Positions 33,112 through 42,507 are shown, numbered from the stretch's first letter. The stretch: 52,186 bases of DNA from Yes71-27 sp040758635 (GCA_040758635.1 JBFLVI010000014.1:1-52186), one strand, 5' to 3'. Notes: generated by a model not told the origin, from the sequence alone. A program made the numbers and translations.

Positions 33112-34509
33112 TTGATCAGAATGCGTGACCTGAAAGCGAAGGCAAGCAGCCTTGGCAAGCCGATCGCAATCGAGCTTGTCCTTTTTTCCGGCGTGGTCCT
33201 GCTCTGGCCGGAGTTTTGGAAGGGAGCACTTTTCCTGGCTCTGGCCAACGCTCTGGTTATCTTTTTGTTCCGTCAGGATTATCACCGGAGCCGGGTCACT
33301 TTTCGGATCGACAGTCACGCCATCGACCCGACCTTGAAGATCGCCAATGCCGCGCTTCCTTATATGCGGCACGGGCTGAATGAGGAAACAGCCCGGAAAA
33401 CGGCGGAAATCATTCAGCGCATCGGGGACGTGCCGGCGGTGGCCATCACCGATCGGGAGCGCATTCTGGTGTTTCTGGGGCCCGGTTGTGAGCGTCACCC
33501 GCCCGGTGAGGGAATCGTGACTTACGCCACCAAGCGCGTGATCCAGACCGGCGAGGTCAAAATCGTGGAGCGAAAGGCCGACTTCGAGTGCCCGGTAAAG
33601 GACTGCCAGTGTCCCCTGGGCGCGGTGGTGATTGTACCCCTGCGGTGCAGGGGCGAGGTCGTGGGAGCACTCAAGCTGTACCGGGTCGAGGAAGGGCCCT
33701 TGCCTCCCACCCTGATCAACCTGGCCATCGGTATCGCCCAGCTGTTGGGAATCCAGATGGAACTGGCGGAGCTTGACCGCCAGGCACAGCTTGTCACCAG
33801 GGCGGAACTGGATGCTTTGCGCGCGCAGATCAACCCGCACTTTCTTTTTAACACGCTGAACACGATCATCATGTTCAGCCGCACCAATCCGGAAACGGCC
33901 CGGCGCCTTCTCATCCGCCTGGCGTCCTTCTTCCGGCACGCCCTGAAGTCGACCGGGCATTTCACCAGCCTGCGCGAGGAACTGGAGTGCGTCAACACCT
34001 ATCTGGTGCTGGAAAAGGCCCGCTTCCGGGAAAAGTTGCGGATCACGCGGAGCGTGGATAAGAGCCTGCTCGACTACCAGGTGCCGGTGCTGACGCTGCA
34101 GCCGCTGGTGGAGAACGCGATCAAGCACGGGATTATGCCGAAAGTCGGACAGGGAACGGTGCGGATTTCGGTGCGCCGGGCCAGGAACGAGATGGCGGTG
34201 GAGATTGCCGATGACGGAGTGGGTGTTCCGCCCGACGTCTTGCCCAAGGTTTTTACACCCGGATTCGGTTCGGGAAGCGGCGTGGGGCTTTCCAACGTCA
34301 ACGAACGTTTGAAGGGACTGTTCGGCGCTGATTACGGACTGAGGTTCCAGAGTGAACCGGGGAAAGGGACGGTGGTCAGGTTCCGAATACCGCTGCTGGA
34401 GCAGGTGCTGGAGGGAAAGGAGGGTAGTATTCTTGAAGCTCAAGGCTTTAATCGTGGACGACGAGTACCCGGCGCGACAGGAATTGAGGTATGTGCTTTC
34501 CAAGATTGA
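33112..34509 (+). CDS. LytS/YehU-type sensor histidine kinase with GAF-like domain
   Basis: About 465 residues. Two short hydrophobic segments lie at about 16-55, then a GAF-like region (about 85-235) containing CPVKDCQCPLGAVVIVPLRC. The His_kinase motif ALRAQINPHFLFNTLNTI has the phospho-acceptor at about His243, and HATPase boxes include NAIKHGIMPK and DDGVGVPPD. TTG 33112 or ATG 33121 may be the start; AAGGGG lies 4 or 13 bases ahead. The frame continues 77 bases into the response regulator gene, giving an unusual tail. Confidence 0.88.
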   Translation: MIRMRDLKAKASSLGKPIAIELVLFSGVVLLWPEFWKGALFLALANALVIFLFRQDYHRSRVTFRIDSHAIDPTLKIANAALPYMRHGLNEETARKTAEIIQRIGDVPAVAITDRERILVFLGPGCERHPPGEGIVTYATKRVIQTGEVKIVERKADFECPVKDCQCPLGAVVIVPLRCRGEVVGALKLYRVEEGPLPPTLINLAIGIAQLLGIQMELAELDRQAQLVTRAELDALRAQINPHFLFNTLNTIIMFSRTNPETARRLLIRLASFFRHALKSTGHFTSLREELECVNTYLVLEKARFREKLRITRSVDKSLLDYQVPVLTLQPLVENAIKHGIMPKVGQGTVRISVRRARNEMAVEIADDGVGVPPDVLPKVFTPGFGSGSGVGLSNVNERLKGLFGADYGLRFQSEPGKGTVVRFRIPLLEQVLEGKEGSILEAQGFNRGRRVPGATGIEVCAFQD

Positions 34510-35188
34510 TAACGTGGAGATTGTCGGGGAGGCGGCCAACGCTCAGGAAGCGCTGACGCTGATCAAGGCGCTGGATTATTCTGTGCTTTTTCTGGATATT
34601 GCTATGCCTGGGATAGACGGCCTGGAACTTGGCGCGGCGATCCAGGAGCTTGACCGGCCGCCGCACGTCATTTACGTTACTGCGTATGACGAGTACGCGG
34701 TCAAGGCTTTCGACGTCAACGCGGTAGATTACGTCTTGAAACCGATAGACGAAAAGCGGTTACGGCAGGCGGTCAATAAAGTGCTCAAGCTGTCGCAGGA
34801 AAACGGGGCAAAGGGGGGAGCGGCTGGAGAGGCGAGGGCGGAGCCGACCATCCGCATCGACCGTTTACCCGCCGAGAAGAACGGGAAAGTAGTGCTGGTC
34901 AACGAGAAGGACATTGTTTACGCCTTTACGGAGGGGGACGCCGTTTTCCTAAAAACTTACGCGGATAAGTTCCTGGCGCACTTCACGCTCAAGGAACTGG
35001 AGGCGCGGTTAAACCCGAACGTCTTTTTCCGGACCCACCGCTGTTTTATCGTGAACCTGCACAAGGTCAAGGAAATCATTCCGTTTTTTAACAGCACTTA
35101 TTCCCTGGTGGTGGAAGACAAGGAGCGGAGTGAGGTTCCGCTTTCCAGGTCCCAGGCAAAAAGGCTTCGGCGCATTTTGGGTTTTTAA
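34433..35188 (+). CDS. LytTR-family response regulator
   Basis: 251 residues from the TTG at 34433 (AAGGAGGG 8 bases upstream). The receiver domain opens LKALIVDDEYPARQELRYVL, with Asp55 in LFLDIAMPG and Lys in VLKPID. A charged linker leads to a LytTR DNA-binding domain (about 145-250) with FFRTHRCFIVNLHKVKEI and LSRSQAKRLRRIL. It pairs with the kinase that overlaps its 5' end. LytTR regulators often control cell-wall, autolysis or transport genes; the targets here are unknown. Confidence 0.9.
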   Translation: MKLKALIVDDEYPARQELRYVLSKIDNVEIVGEAANAQEALTLIKALDYSVLFLDIAMPGIDGLELGAAIQELDRPPHVIYVTAYDEYAVKAFDVNAVDYVLKPIDEKRLRQAVNKVLKLSQENGAKGGAAGEARAEPTIRIDRLPAEKNGKVVLVNEKDIVYAFTEGDAVFLKTYADKFLAHFTLKELEARLNPNVFFRTHRCFIVNLHKVKEIIPFFNSTYSLVVEDKERSEVPLSRSQAKRLRRILGF

Positions 35189-35199
35189 AGAAAAGAGAC

Positions 35200-35352
35200 G
35201 GAATTCAGAAGTCAGTAGGATTGCCAGGCCGGATTCATAAAAACAGTAACCGACGTTTGATTTCGGAGAACCGTTATCTCCTTAGGGAAAATCGCCCCAA
35301 GGCGATTTCCCACGCGTATCAAACGACTGATGTCTGACGACCGACGACCGTC
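35200..35352. repeat. Heptad phrases around a hairpin, upstream of acpS
   Basis: An ATTCAGAAGTCAG lead-in is followed by hairpin GGGAAAATCGCC/GGCGATTTCCC (35285-35311, one bulged A), and then 7-base-phased AACGACTGATGTC/TGACGAC/CGACGAC. The same order of parts occurs at 27448 and 28160. Confidence 0.7.
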
Positions 35353-35368
35353 AAGAGGGGCGTTTTTT

Positions 35369-35749
35369 TTGTTGATCGGGATCGGCACTGATATTATAGA
35401 GGTGGAACGCATTCACCGGGTTTATTCCCGGTGGGGGGAGCGGTTTTTAACACGGGTTTACACTCCGGCGGAACGGGCTTACTGTTCCGGAAAGGCGAAT
35501 GCGTCCTGTTGCTGGGCGGGACGGTTTGCGGCCAAGGAGGCAGTGCTGAAAGCACTCGGGATTGGGAAGGCGGGCGCCGGATTTAACGAGGTTGAGGTGT
35601 TGAACAACCGTGTGGGCCAGCCCGTGGTCCTTTTGCGGGGGCGGGCCGCAGCCGTGGCGAAAGAAAAAGGGGTGGCGCGGGTACTGTTGACCATCGCCCA
35701 CGGCGTGACGCACGCGGTGGCCTTTGCGGTTGCCGAGGGAGAGGAGTGA
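35369..35749 (+). CDS. acpS: Holo-[acyl-carrier-protein] synthase
   Basis: About 126 residues. Transfers 4'-phosphopantetheine from CoA to acyl carrier protein. IGIGTDIIEVERIHRVY at the N-terminus carries the Mg-binding Asp, and RFAAKEAVLKALGIG has the Glu and Lys expected. The TTG at 35369 or 35372 is the likely start (AAGAGGGG upstream); upstream in-frame sequence belongs to the heptad repeat. The stop lies 5 bases before the next gene's start. Confidence 0.92.
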   Translation: MLIGIGTDIIEVERIHRVYSRWGERFLTRVYTPAERAYCSGKANASCCWAGRFAAKEAVLKALGIGKAGAGFNEVEVLNNRVGQPVVLLRGRAAAVAKEKGVARVLLTIAHGVTHAVAFAVAEGEE

Positions 35750-35753
35750 TTTT

Positions 35754-37346
35754 TTGCGCCTGGTCACGGCCCAGGAGATGCGGGAGATTGACCGGCAGGC
35801 GATAGAGGAGTACGGTATTCCCGGCCTTCTGTTGATGGAAAACGCCGGCCGGCAGGTGGCCGAAGCGGTCAGGCGGCGGTTGGGGAACGTTTCCGGCAAG
35901 AGGGTTGTCGTTCTCTGCGGAAAAGGCAACAACGGCGGCGACGGCCTGGTGGCCGCCCGGCACCTATTGCAGGCGGGGGCGGTGGTAAAGGTATTCTTCA
36001 TCTGTGAGCCGGAGGAAATAACCGGGGACGCCCGGGTCAATTTTCAGATCTGGGAGCGCTTGGGGCAACAGGTTTACAGGCTTTTGGGCAGCAGCAACGG
36101 CCTGCAACTCCTTAAAGTGGCGTTGATCAACGCGGACGCAGTGGTGGACGCGCTTTACGGAACCGGTTTCCGGGGCAGGTTGAGCGACCGGTTAAGCAAA
36201 GCGGTGGAGGCAGTTAACGCTTCCGGGAAGTTTGTAGTGGCGGTTGACATTCCTTCCGGCCTGGAAGCGGACACCGGGAGGGTTAACGGCCCCTGCATCC
36301 GGGCGGACGTGACCGTAACCTTCGGCCTTCCCAAGCTCGGTCTGGTTCTGGAGCCGGGGGCGGATTATACAGGTAAAGTGGCGGTTGCGGACATTTCGCT
36401 TCCCCGGGTGTTGACCGAGAAGACAGGGCCGGGACGGTATTTGTTGAACCGGAAACTGGTTACCTCCTGGTTTTCGCGCCGGCCGGTGACGGCCCACAAG
36501 GGGAATTTTGGGCGGGTGCTGGTGGTGGGTGGTTCCCGGGGGATGCTTGGCGCGGCCTGTCTCGCCGCCTCGGCGGCGCTGCGGAGCGGAGCGGGTCTGG
36601 TAACGCTCGCGGTTCCGGGAAGCCTTCAGGACACGGCGGCGGCGAAGCTGACGGAAGCAATGACCTGCGGCCTGCCGGAGACAGCGGAAGGGAGTTTAAG
36701 CCGGGGAGCCGGTCCGGTGGTCATGGATTATCTCACGCGGAGCACGGTTCTTGCGTTGGGGCCGGGCCTGTCGCAGCATCCGGAAACGGTATCCCTGGTG
36801 CGGGAACTGGTGCAAGCGTCCGGACGCCCGCTGGTGCTCGACGCCGACGGCTTGAACGCTTTTGCCGGGGAAGCAGAGCTCCTGGCCGGGCGGCAGGAGC
36901 CGCTGGTTGTCACGCCGCACCCGGGCGAGATGGCCCGGCTTTTGAACGTGGAAGTGGGGGCCGTGGAAGCCAACCGGGTCAAGATCGCCGAACAGGCTGC
37001 CCGCCGGTGGGGCTGCGTCGTGGTTTTAAAAGGCGCGCGGACGGTGGTGGCCGGTCCCGACGGGTATACCGGGGTAAACAGCACGGGCAACCCGGGTATG
37101 GCGACCGGCGGCACCGGGGACGTCTTGACCGGAGTCATTGCGGCGCTATTGGCCCAGGGGCTTGATCCTTTCCGGGCCGCCGCGGCAGGGGTTTACCTGC
37201 ATGGGAGGGCGGGCGACATCGCCGCCCGCGAAAAAGGAGAAATGGGGTTGGTTGCGGGTGACCTGCTATCCTTCCTGCCTCTGGCCTGCCGCGAGGTCGA
37301 AGAGGCTGAGGGTGCGTACCGCAGCCTGGAAATAGAATTTGGATAG
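35754..37346 (+). CDS. nnr: Bifunctional NAD(P)HX epimerase / ADP-dependent dehydratase
   Basis: 530 residues from the TTG at 35754 (GAGGAG upstream). The N-terminal YjeF_N epimerase domain (about 1-215) holds CGKGNNGGDGLVAARHL. The C-terminal YjeF_C dehydratase domain (about 225-520) holds HKGNFGRVLVVGGSRGMLGA, TPHPGEMARLL and ATGGTGDVLTGVIAALL. Together they repair hydrated NADH and NADPH. The fusion is the usual bacterial form and often sits beside acpS, as here. Confidence 0.93.
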   Translation: MRLVTAQEMREIDRQAIEEYGIPGLLLMENAGRQVAEAVRRRLGNVSGKRVVVLCGKGNNGGDGLVAARHLLQAGAVVKVFFICEPEEITGDARVNFQIWERLGQQVYRLLGSSNGLQLLKVALINADAVVDALYGTGFRGRLSDRLSKAVEAVNASGKFVVAVDIPSGLEADTGRVNGPCIRADVTVTFGLPKLGLVLEPGADYTGKVAVADISLPRVLTEKTGPGRYLLNRKLVTSWFSRRPVTAHKGNFGRVLVVGGSRGMLGAACLAASAALRSGAGLVTLAVPGSLQDTAAAKLTEAMTCGLPETAEGSLSRGAGPVVMDYLTRSTVLALGPGLSQHPETVSLVRELVQASGRPLVLDADGLNAFAGEAELLAGRQEPLVVTPHPGEMARLLNVEVGAVEANRVKIAEQAARRWGCVVVLKGARTVVAGPDGYTGVNSTGNPGMATGGTGDVLTGVIAALLAQGLDPFRAAAAGVYLHGRAGDIAAREKGEMGLVAGDLLSFLPLACREVEEAEGAYRSLEIEFG

Positions 37347-37464
37347 AACTTAAGCTACCGGCATTTTCAAGACGCGGGTTTTACCGTTGAGGCAGTATCG
37401 TGAATTTGCAGAATGATTTAGGGCGGATTCTGATTGGAAGGAAGCATCTTTAGGGAGGTAGGTA

Positions 37465-38577
37465 ATGGCTTACCCGGTTTGGGCCGAAGTGGATCTCGGC
37501 GCCCTGGCCCACAACCTTCGCGAAGTGCGCCGGCTGGTCGGGCAGACCAGCATTATGGCGGTTGTCAAAGCCAACGCCTACGGACACGGTATCGTCCCGG
37601 TGGCGCGGGCGGCGATCGCCGGGGAGGGGGACTGGCTCGGTGTGGCCCGGGGTGCAGAGGCGCTGGAACTCCGGCGGGAAGGGGTAACGGCGCCGCTTTT
37701 GGTTTTAGGGTACATCCACCCCGACGAGTGTCCCGCGCTTCTGGCCGCCGGTGTGCGGGTGGCGGTCCACGATCTGGATCTGGCAAGGGTGCTGGCCGGC
37801 TTGGCGCAGCGGGAAAAAAAGACCCTCCGGGCGCACATTAAAGTAGACACCGGCATGGGCCGCCTGGGACTTTCGTGCGATGCTGCCGGCGTAGAGGCGG
37901 CGCTGGCGGTGGGGCGGCTTCCCGGGGTGGAGGTCGAGGGACTTTTCACGCATTTCGCCTGCGCCGAAGAACCGGATTCGAAAGCGACTTTCTGGCAACT
38001 CGAGCGTTTTCTTGATTTTGCCGGCAGGCTTGAAAAGGCGGGGCTCAGGGTTCGTTACAAGCACGCAGCCAACAGCGCGGCTGTCCTGCGTTTTCCGGAG
38101 ACCTACCTGGACATGGTGCGACCGGGAATCATCCTTTACGGACTCTATCCGGCGGCGGGCATCGACCGGGTTGCAGACTTGAAACCGGTAATGAGCTGGA
38201 AGGCCCGGGTTGTGCAGGTAAAGAGGGTCGGGGCGGAGTTCCCGGTGAGCTACGGCTGGACCTACAAAACCCGGGGCCCGGCGGTGCTGGCCACAATCGC
38301 CGTAGGCTACGGGGACGGTTACAGCCGCCTGCTGTCGACGTCGGGGGAAGTTTTGCTTAAAGGGAAAAGGGTTCCCGTGGTCGGCCGCGTGTGCATGGAC
38401 CAGATTATCGTTGACGCGACCGGTGTGGCCGGGGTGGCGCCGGGGGACGAAGCGGTTCTTTTCGGGCGCCAGGGAGGGGCGTTCCTGCCGGTGGAAGAAA
38501 TAGCGGCCAAGATCGGCACGATAAATTACGAGGTAGTCTGCGCTGTCGGGGCTCGGGTGCCGCGGGTTTACTTATAA
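37465..38577 (+). CDS. alr: Alanine racemase
   Basis: 370 residues. A PLP enzyme supplying D-alanine for peptidoglycan. Lys35 in MAVVKANAYGHG forms the Schiff base, and Tyr263 in VSYGWTYKT is the opposite-face base. KVDTGMGRLGL and CMDQIIVDATG are also present. The ATG follows AGGGAGGTAGG. The order acpS, nnr, alr is common in Firmicutes. Confidence 0.96.
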   Translation: MAYPVWAEVDLGALAHNLREVRRLVGQTSIMAVVKANAYGHGIVPVARAAIAGEGDWLGVARGAEALELRREGVTAPLLVLGYIHPDECPALLAAGVRVAVHDLDLARVLAGLAQREKKTLRAHIKVDTGMGRLGLSCDAAGVEAALAVGRLPGVEVEGLFTHFACAEEPDSKATFWQLERFLDFAGRLEKAGLRVRYKHAANSAAVLRFPETYLDMVRPGIILYGLYPAAGIDRVADLKPVMSWKARVVQVKRVGAEFPVSYGWTYKTRGPAVLATIAVGYGDGYSRLLSTSGEVLLKGKRVPVVGRVCMDQIIVDATGVAGVAPGDEAVLFGRQGGAFLPVEEIAAKIGTINYEVVCAVGARVPRVYL

Positions 38578-38602
38578 GTTCGAGGTTCGAGGTTCAAAAG
38601 GG

Positions 38603-40033
38603 GTGACTGCTTTGGAATTAAAGCGTGATGGACTGAACCGCTATCGTTTGGTGCGCCGGGGGAAGATGCGCGTCGATGCGGTTGTTTACGTGAACGAGAA
38701 CCTGCTCCCCCTGCTCCGGGAAGACAAGTCTTTGGAACAGTTGATGCACGCCGCCTGCCTGCCGGGGGTAATCGAGCCCGTGATCGGGATGCCCGACATC
38801 CACGAGGGTTTTGGGCTCCCGATCGGCGGGGTGATGGCGGTGGCGGCCGGCGGGGTCATCTCTGCCGGTGCGGTGGGGATGGATATCAACTGCGGCGTTC
38901 GCCTTATCCGGACCGACCTTCCGGCGGATCGTTTCGATAAACCGGTCCTCCGGGAACTCATCGAACGGATTGAAGCTTACGTTCCCACGGGGGTGGGCAA
39001 AAAAGGGAAACACAAGGGGATTACGGAAAAGATTTTCGAGGCCGTGGCCCACAAGGGCGTGGGAGCGGTGATTGCCGCCGGCTTTGGTGATCCGGCCGAC
39101 TCCGAGTACATCGAAGAGGCGGGGTGCCTCGCCGGCGCCGATATCGGGGCGGTCTCCCGTGAAGCGCACAAGCGCGGCGCCGGGCAACTCGGCACGCTCG
39201 GGGGCGGCAACCATTTCATCGAGATTCAGAGGGTCAGCGATATTTACGACCGGCAGGTTGCCGAGCGGTTCGGCCTTTTCGCCGGTCAGCTTACCGTAAT
39301 GATTCATACCGGCAGCCGGGGGTTCGGACACCAGATCTGCACGGATTATACCCGGCGGCTGGCGGCGGTGGCACCGAAGTACGGCATCGAACTCCCCAGC
39401 CGGGGCCTGGCCTGCGCCCCGATTGATTCCCCGGAGGGCCGGAACTACTACCAGGCGATGGCCTGTGCAGTCAATTTCGCTTTTGCCAACCGCCAGATAA
39501 TCATGTGCGACGTCATACGGGCCTTTGCGGACGTCCTGGATTCACCGGCGGAAAAGTTGGGCATGCGGCTCGTTTACGATGTGGCTCACAATATCGCCAA
39601 ATGGGAAGAACACCGCAACCAGCGGGTTCTGGTCCACCGCAAGGGCGCCACCAGGGCGCTTTGTCCGGGCCATCCGGCCAACCCGCCGGTTTACCGCGAT
39701 ACGGGGCATCCGGCACTGGTTCCGGGAAGCATGGGGACCGCTTCTTACGTTCTGGTGGGAACGGAAAAGGCGGCGGAGACCTTCTTTTCCGTGAACCACG
39801 GTGCCGGGAGGGTTCTCTCGCGCACCGCCGCGGAAAAGAAGATCACGCGGGAAGAGTTCGAGCAGGCGATGGGAGAAGTTCTTTACAACACCAGGAACTA
39901 CAGGGAGGTTGTGGATGAGGCGCCCCTGGCCTACAAGGATATTGAACAGGTGGTGGAGACGCTGGCAGCCATCGGAATTACGCGGAAGGTGGCCCGGATG
40001 TTGCCGCTGGCGGTTATTAAGGGAAAGGATTAA
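38603..40033 (+). CDS. rtcB: RtcB-family 3'-phosphate RNA ligase
   Basis: 476 residues. Joins 2',3'-cyclic phosphate or 3'-phosphate RNA ends to 5'-OH ends with GTP and Mn2+. Signatures are MPDIHEGFGLPIGGVMA, GMDINCGVRLI (metal-binding Cys), LGTLGGGNHFIEIQ, HTGSRGFGHQI and the late SMGTASYVLVGT. The GTG start lies 10 bases after AAAGGGG. No archease gene, its usual activator, is adjacent. A CCA-adding enzyme follows, so two RNA-end enzymes are side by side. Confidence 0.93.
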   Translation: MTALELKRDGLNRYRLVRRGKMRVDAVVYVNENLLPLLREDKSLEQLMHAACLPGVIEPVIGMPDIHEGFGLPIGGVMAVAAGGVISAGAVGMDINCGVRLIRTDLPADRFDKPVLRELIERIEAYVPTGVGKKGKHKGITEKIFEAVAHKGVGAVIAAGFGDPADSEYIEEAGCLAGADIGAVSREAHKRGAGQLGTLGGGNHFIEIQRVSDIYDRQVAERFGLFAGQLTVMIHTGSRGFGHQICTDYTRRLAAVAPKYGIELPSRGLACAPIDSPEGRNYYQAMACAVNFAFANRQIIMCDVIRAFADVLDSPAEKLGMRLVYDVAHNIAKWEEHRNQRVLVHRKGATRALCPGHPANPPVYRDTGHPALVPGSMGTASYVLVGTEKAAETFFSVNHGAGRVLSRTAAEKKITREEFEQAMGEVLYNTRNYREVVDEAPLAYKDIEQVVETLAAIGITRKVARMLPLAVIKGKD

Positions 40034-40113
40034 AATAGTTCTAAGTTAAACAGTTCTAAGTTCAAAGCAAAAGTTAAGAGTTGAAACAGGCTTCTGTTCA
40101 CAAAGGGGGTTCT

Positions 40114-41580
40114 ATGTTGTTCCCGCCGCCGGTAGAGAAACTTCTGCGGATCTTGAACGCTTCCGGGTATCAGGGTTACGTGGTCGGCGGCGCGGTGCGG
40201 GACATTCTGCTCGGACGGAGGCCGCGGGAGTACGATCTGGCTACCAATGCCTGTCCGAAGGCTTTACAGGACCTTGCAGCGAAACATAACCTGCGCTCCT
40301 TTCCTAAAGGGGTCGCATTTGGGGTTGTATCCTTCGTGGTTGACGGGATGCCGATGGAGGTGGCCACCTTCAGAACGGAGATATACGGCCTGGACGCCCA
40401 CCGGCCCGAGAAGGTGAATTTCTTATGGGCGCTTGAGGATGACCTGGCCCGCCGGGACTTTACGGTGAACGCGATGGCGCTGGATTTGAATGGGAGGCTG
40501 CACGACCCCTTCGGGGGGCAGGAAGATTTGCGGCGGGGGATTTTACGAGCGGTGGGCAACCCGGACGAGCGCTTCGCGGAAGACGCCCTGCGCGCCTTCC
40601 GCGCCTGCCGCTTCGCGGCAGAGTACGGTTTTACCATCGAACCCCGCACCCTGGCAGCAATTTCCCGGGCGCGGGACCGGATTGCCGGGCTCTCCGTTGA
40701 AAGGGTCCGTGACGAGGTCGAGCGAATACTTTTAAGCCTCTACCCGGCTACAGGCTGCGAGCTCTTGCGTAAGGCGGGGCTGCTCGAGGCGCAGTGCCGT
40801 GCCCGCGATGCGGCGCAGGAGAAGATGGTGCCGGTGCTCCCGGAGTTGGCGCGCCTGTACGGAGTTCCCCAGAATACCCGCTACCATACTTTCGATGTGT
40901 GGCGGCACACGATGCTGGTCCTGGAAGGAGTGCCGCGGGAGATCACGCTCCGCTGGGCGGCTTTGCTACACGATATCGCCAAGGGAATGCCCGGCGTGAG
41001 AACGCTCAACCGCAGGGGAGAGTTGTCGGATCCAGCCCACGAACGACTCGGAGCTACTATAGCCCGGGAAGTTTTGGAGCGTTTGCGGGTGGCGTCCGAC
41101 TGTGCGCGGCGGGTAGTTTGGCTGGTACGGCAACACATGCACTTTCCGGTTCCGGAGGAAAAGGCGGTGGTCAAGTGGCTGCGCCGCCTCGCCCCGGATT
41201 TCAAGGACCGGGAAGAACTGGCAGAAGGCGTCGGCCAGCTTTTGATTCTTCGCGAGGCCGACCTCAAGGGCGGAAAGGTCGAAATCCGGGCGCGTCTGCG
41301 TGAGAACGCGCGCTTAAAAGAGCTGGTCGGGGCCGTACTCGGCCGAATACCCTTTTATCCGGCAGACCTGGCCGTAAGGGGGAGGGTTGTAGCGCAGTAT
41401 CTCGGTGAGGGCCCGCAGGTTGGCGCAGTCCTGGAGGGTCTGGTGCAGGAGGTTCAGGAGGGAAAACTCGCGAACGAAGCAGAGGCGCTGATTACCGCCT
41501 TGGAAAAAAGGTTTGGCAAAAAAGAAAAATCAGTTATCCACAAGGAAAACGACCGGAGATGGCGAAACGCAGAAAAATAA
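40114..41580 (+). CDS. cca: CCA tRNA nucleotidyltransferase with HD domain
   Basis: 488 residues from the ATG at 40114 (AAAGGGGG 4 bases upstream). The class II nucleotidyltransferase head reads GYVVGGAVRDILLGRRPREY, then the catalytic DLA. RRDFTVNAMALDLNGRLHD and PDERFAEDALRAFRACRFAA are further signatures. The C-terminal half has an HD phosphohydrolase domain (RYHTFDVWRHTM, LLHDIAKG). It adds or repairs the CCA tail of tRNAs. Both tRNAs in this window already encode CCA, which points to a repair role for those. Confidence 0.93.
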   Translation: MLFPPPVEKLLRILNASGYQGYVVGGAVRDILLGRRPREYDLATNACPKALQDLAAKHNLRSFPKGVAFGVVSFVVDGMPMEVATFRTEIYGLDAHRPEKVNFLWALEDDLARRDFTVNAMALDLNGRLHDPFGGQEDLRRGILRAVGNPDERFAEDALRAFRACRFAAEYGFTIEPRTLAAISRARDRIAGLSVERVRDEVERILLSLYPATGCELLRKAGLLEAQCRARDAAQEKMVPVLPELARLYGVPQNTRYHTFDVWRHTMLVLEGVPREITLRWAALLHDIAKGMPGVRTLNRRGELSDPAHERLGATIAREVLERLRVASDCARRVVWLVRQHMHFPVPEEKAVVKWLRRLAPDFKDREELAEGVGQLLILREADLKGGKVEIRARLRENARLKELVGAVLGRIPFYPADLAVRGRVVAQYLGEGPQVGAVLEGLVQEVQEGKLANEAEALITALEKRFGKKEKSVIHKENDRRWRNAEK

Positions 41581-41602
41581 CCAATTTTATGGAGGACCAG
41601 TG

Positions 41603-42343
41603 TTGTTTTATGTAGGCTCCGGTTTCTCTTTCCTGTTTTTTGCTCGCTTTGGGAAGTTTTTGCTGGCGGTTGTCGTCGGGGGCGGAATCCTTTTAGGCGG
41701 TTTTTGGGGCTTCACTTCTTCTGCTGCAGCGGCACAGCAGGTTTACTACCGCGTTAAAAAGGGCGACTGTCTCTGGCGTATTGCCAGGCAGCACGGAGTT
41801 ACCGTGAGCGCACTCAAACAGGCCAACAGCCTGCGCACCGATCTGATCATGCCCGGGCAGGTGCTCTACATTCCGGGCGTTGTACCGCTTCAACCAGCAA
41901 AGCCAACCGTTCCGGAAACCGTGTACGGCCGCAGCCCAAACGCTTCCTCCCGCTCGGGAGACAATGTGATTCGAGACCTGTTGGAGTACGCCTGGTCGCT
42001 GCGCGGTGTACGCTACCGGTGGGCCGGGGAAAACCCGGCGACCGGGTTTGACTGTTCCGGGTTCACCAAGCACGTCTTCGGGCGCTTCGGGGTTTCGCTG
42101 CCGCATCTGGCGTCGGCGCAATACAGGTGCGGGATCCCGGTGAAACGCGAGGAATTGGCCCCCGGCGACATTCTGCTCTTTCATACCTATTCGGGGATTG
42201 ATCACGTCGCGATCCACTGCGGGCAGGGGACATTCATCCATGCCAGCTCGCGGGGCGGGGGCGTACGTGTGGATTCGCTTGCGGAAAGATACTGGGACAC
42301 TCACTTTGTCGGTGCCAGGCGGTTGCTGGAAACCGAGCGGTGA
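41603..42343 (+). CDS. LysM-NlpC/P60 cell-wall hydrolase
   Basis: 246 residues from the TTG at 41603 (GGAGG 7 bases upstream); GTG 41600 is the alternative, and the frame opens at 41513 inside cca. An N-terminal signal or anchor segment is followed by a LysM peptidoglycan-binding repeat (YRVKKGDCLWRIARQHGVTV, then LIMPGQVLYIPG). An NlpC/P60 domain then has catalytic Cys in GFDCSGFTKHVF and His in DHVAIHCGQG. It is probably a D,L-endopeptidase acting in the wall. Confidence 0.92.
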   Translation: MFYVGSGFSFLFFARFGKFLLAVVVGGGILLGGFWGFTSSAAAAQQVYYRVKKGDCLWRIARQHGVTVSALKQANSLRTDLIMPGQVLYIPGVVPLQPAKPTVPETVYGRSPNASSRSGDNVIRDLLEYAWSLRGVRYRWAGENPATGFDCSGFTKHVFGRFGVSLPHLASAQYRCGIPVKREELAPGDILLFHTYSGIDHVAIHCGQGTFIHASSRGGGVRVDSLAERYWDTHFVGARRLLETER

Positions 42344-42382
42344 AAGCGGGTTTTAGAGGCTTCAGTCCCGTTTGGAATAAAG

Positions 42383-42409
42383 ACAGGGGTAAAATCCCCT
42401 GTTTTTTAT
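42383..42409 (+). terminator. Terminator after the NlpC/P60 gene
   Basis: Stem ACAGGGG/CCCCTGT with a 6-base AT-rich loop, followed by TTTTTATT. Confidence 0.85.
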
Positions 42410-42507
42410 TAGGTTAAAGATTTTGGTTCTGAAGAGGAGGAAGATGGCAACCACCGGTCGAAATTAAGCTAAAAATTGTCGAAGAAAAGAATTAGGAGTT
42501 GTCCGTT

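Noticed and set aside
33088..34539. 483-codon open frame on the minus strand over the LytS-type kinase
   Set aside because: It mirrors the codon pattern of the kinase gene, whose motifs are unambiguous; the antisense product resembles nothing known.
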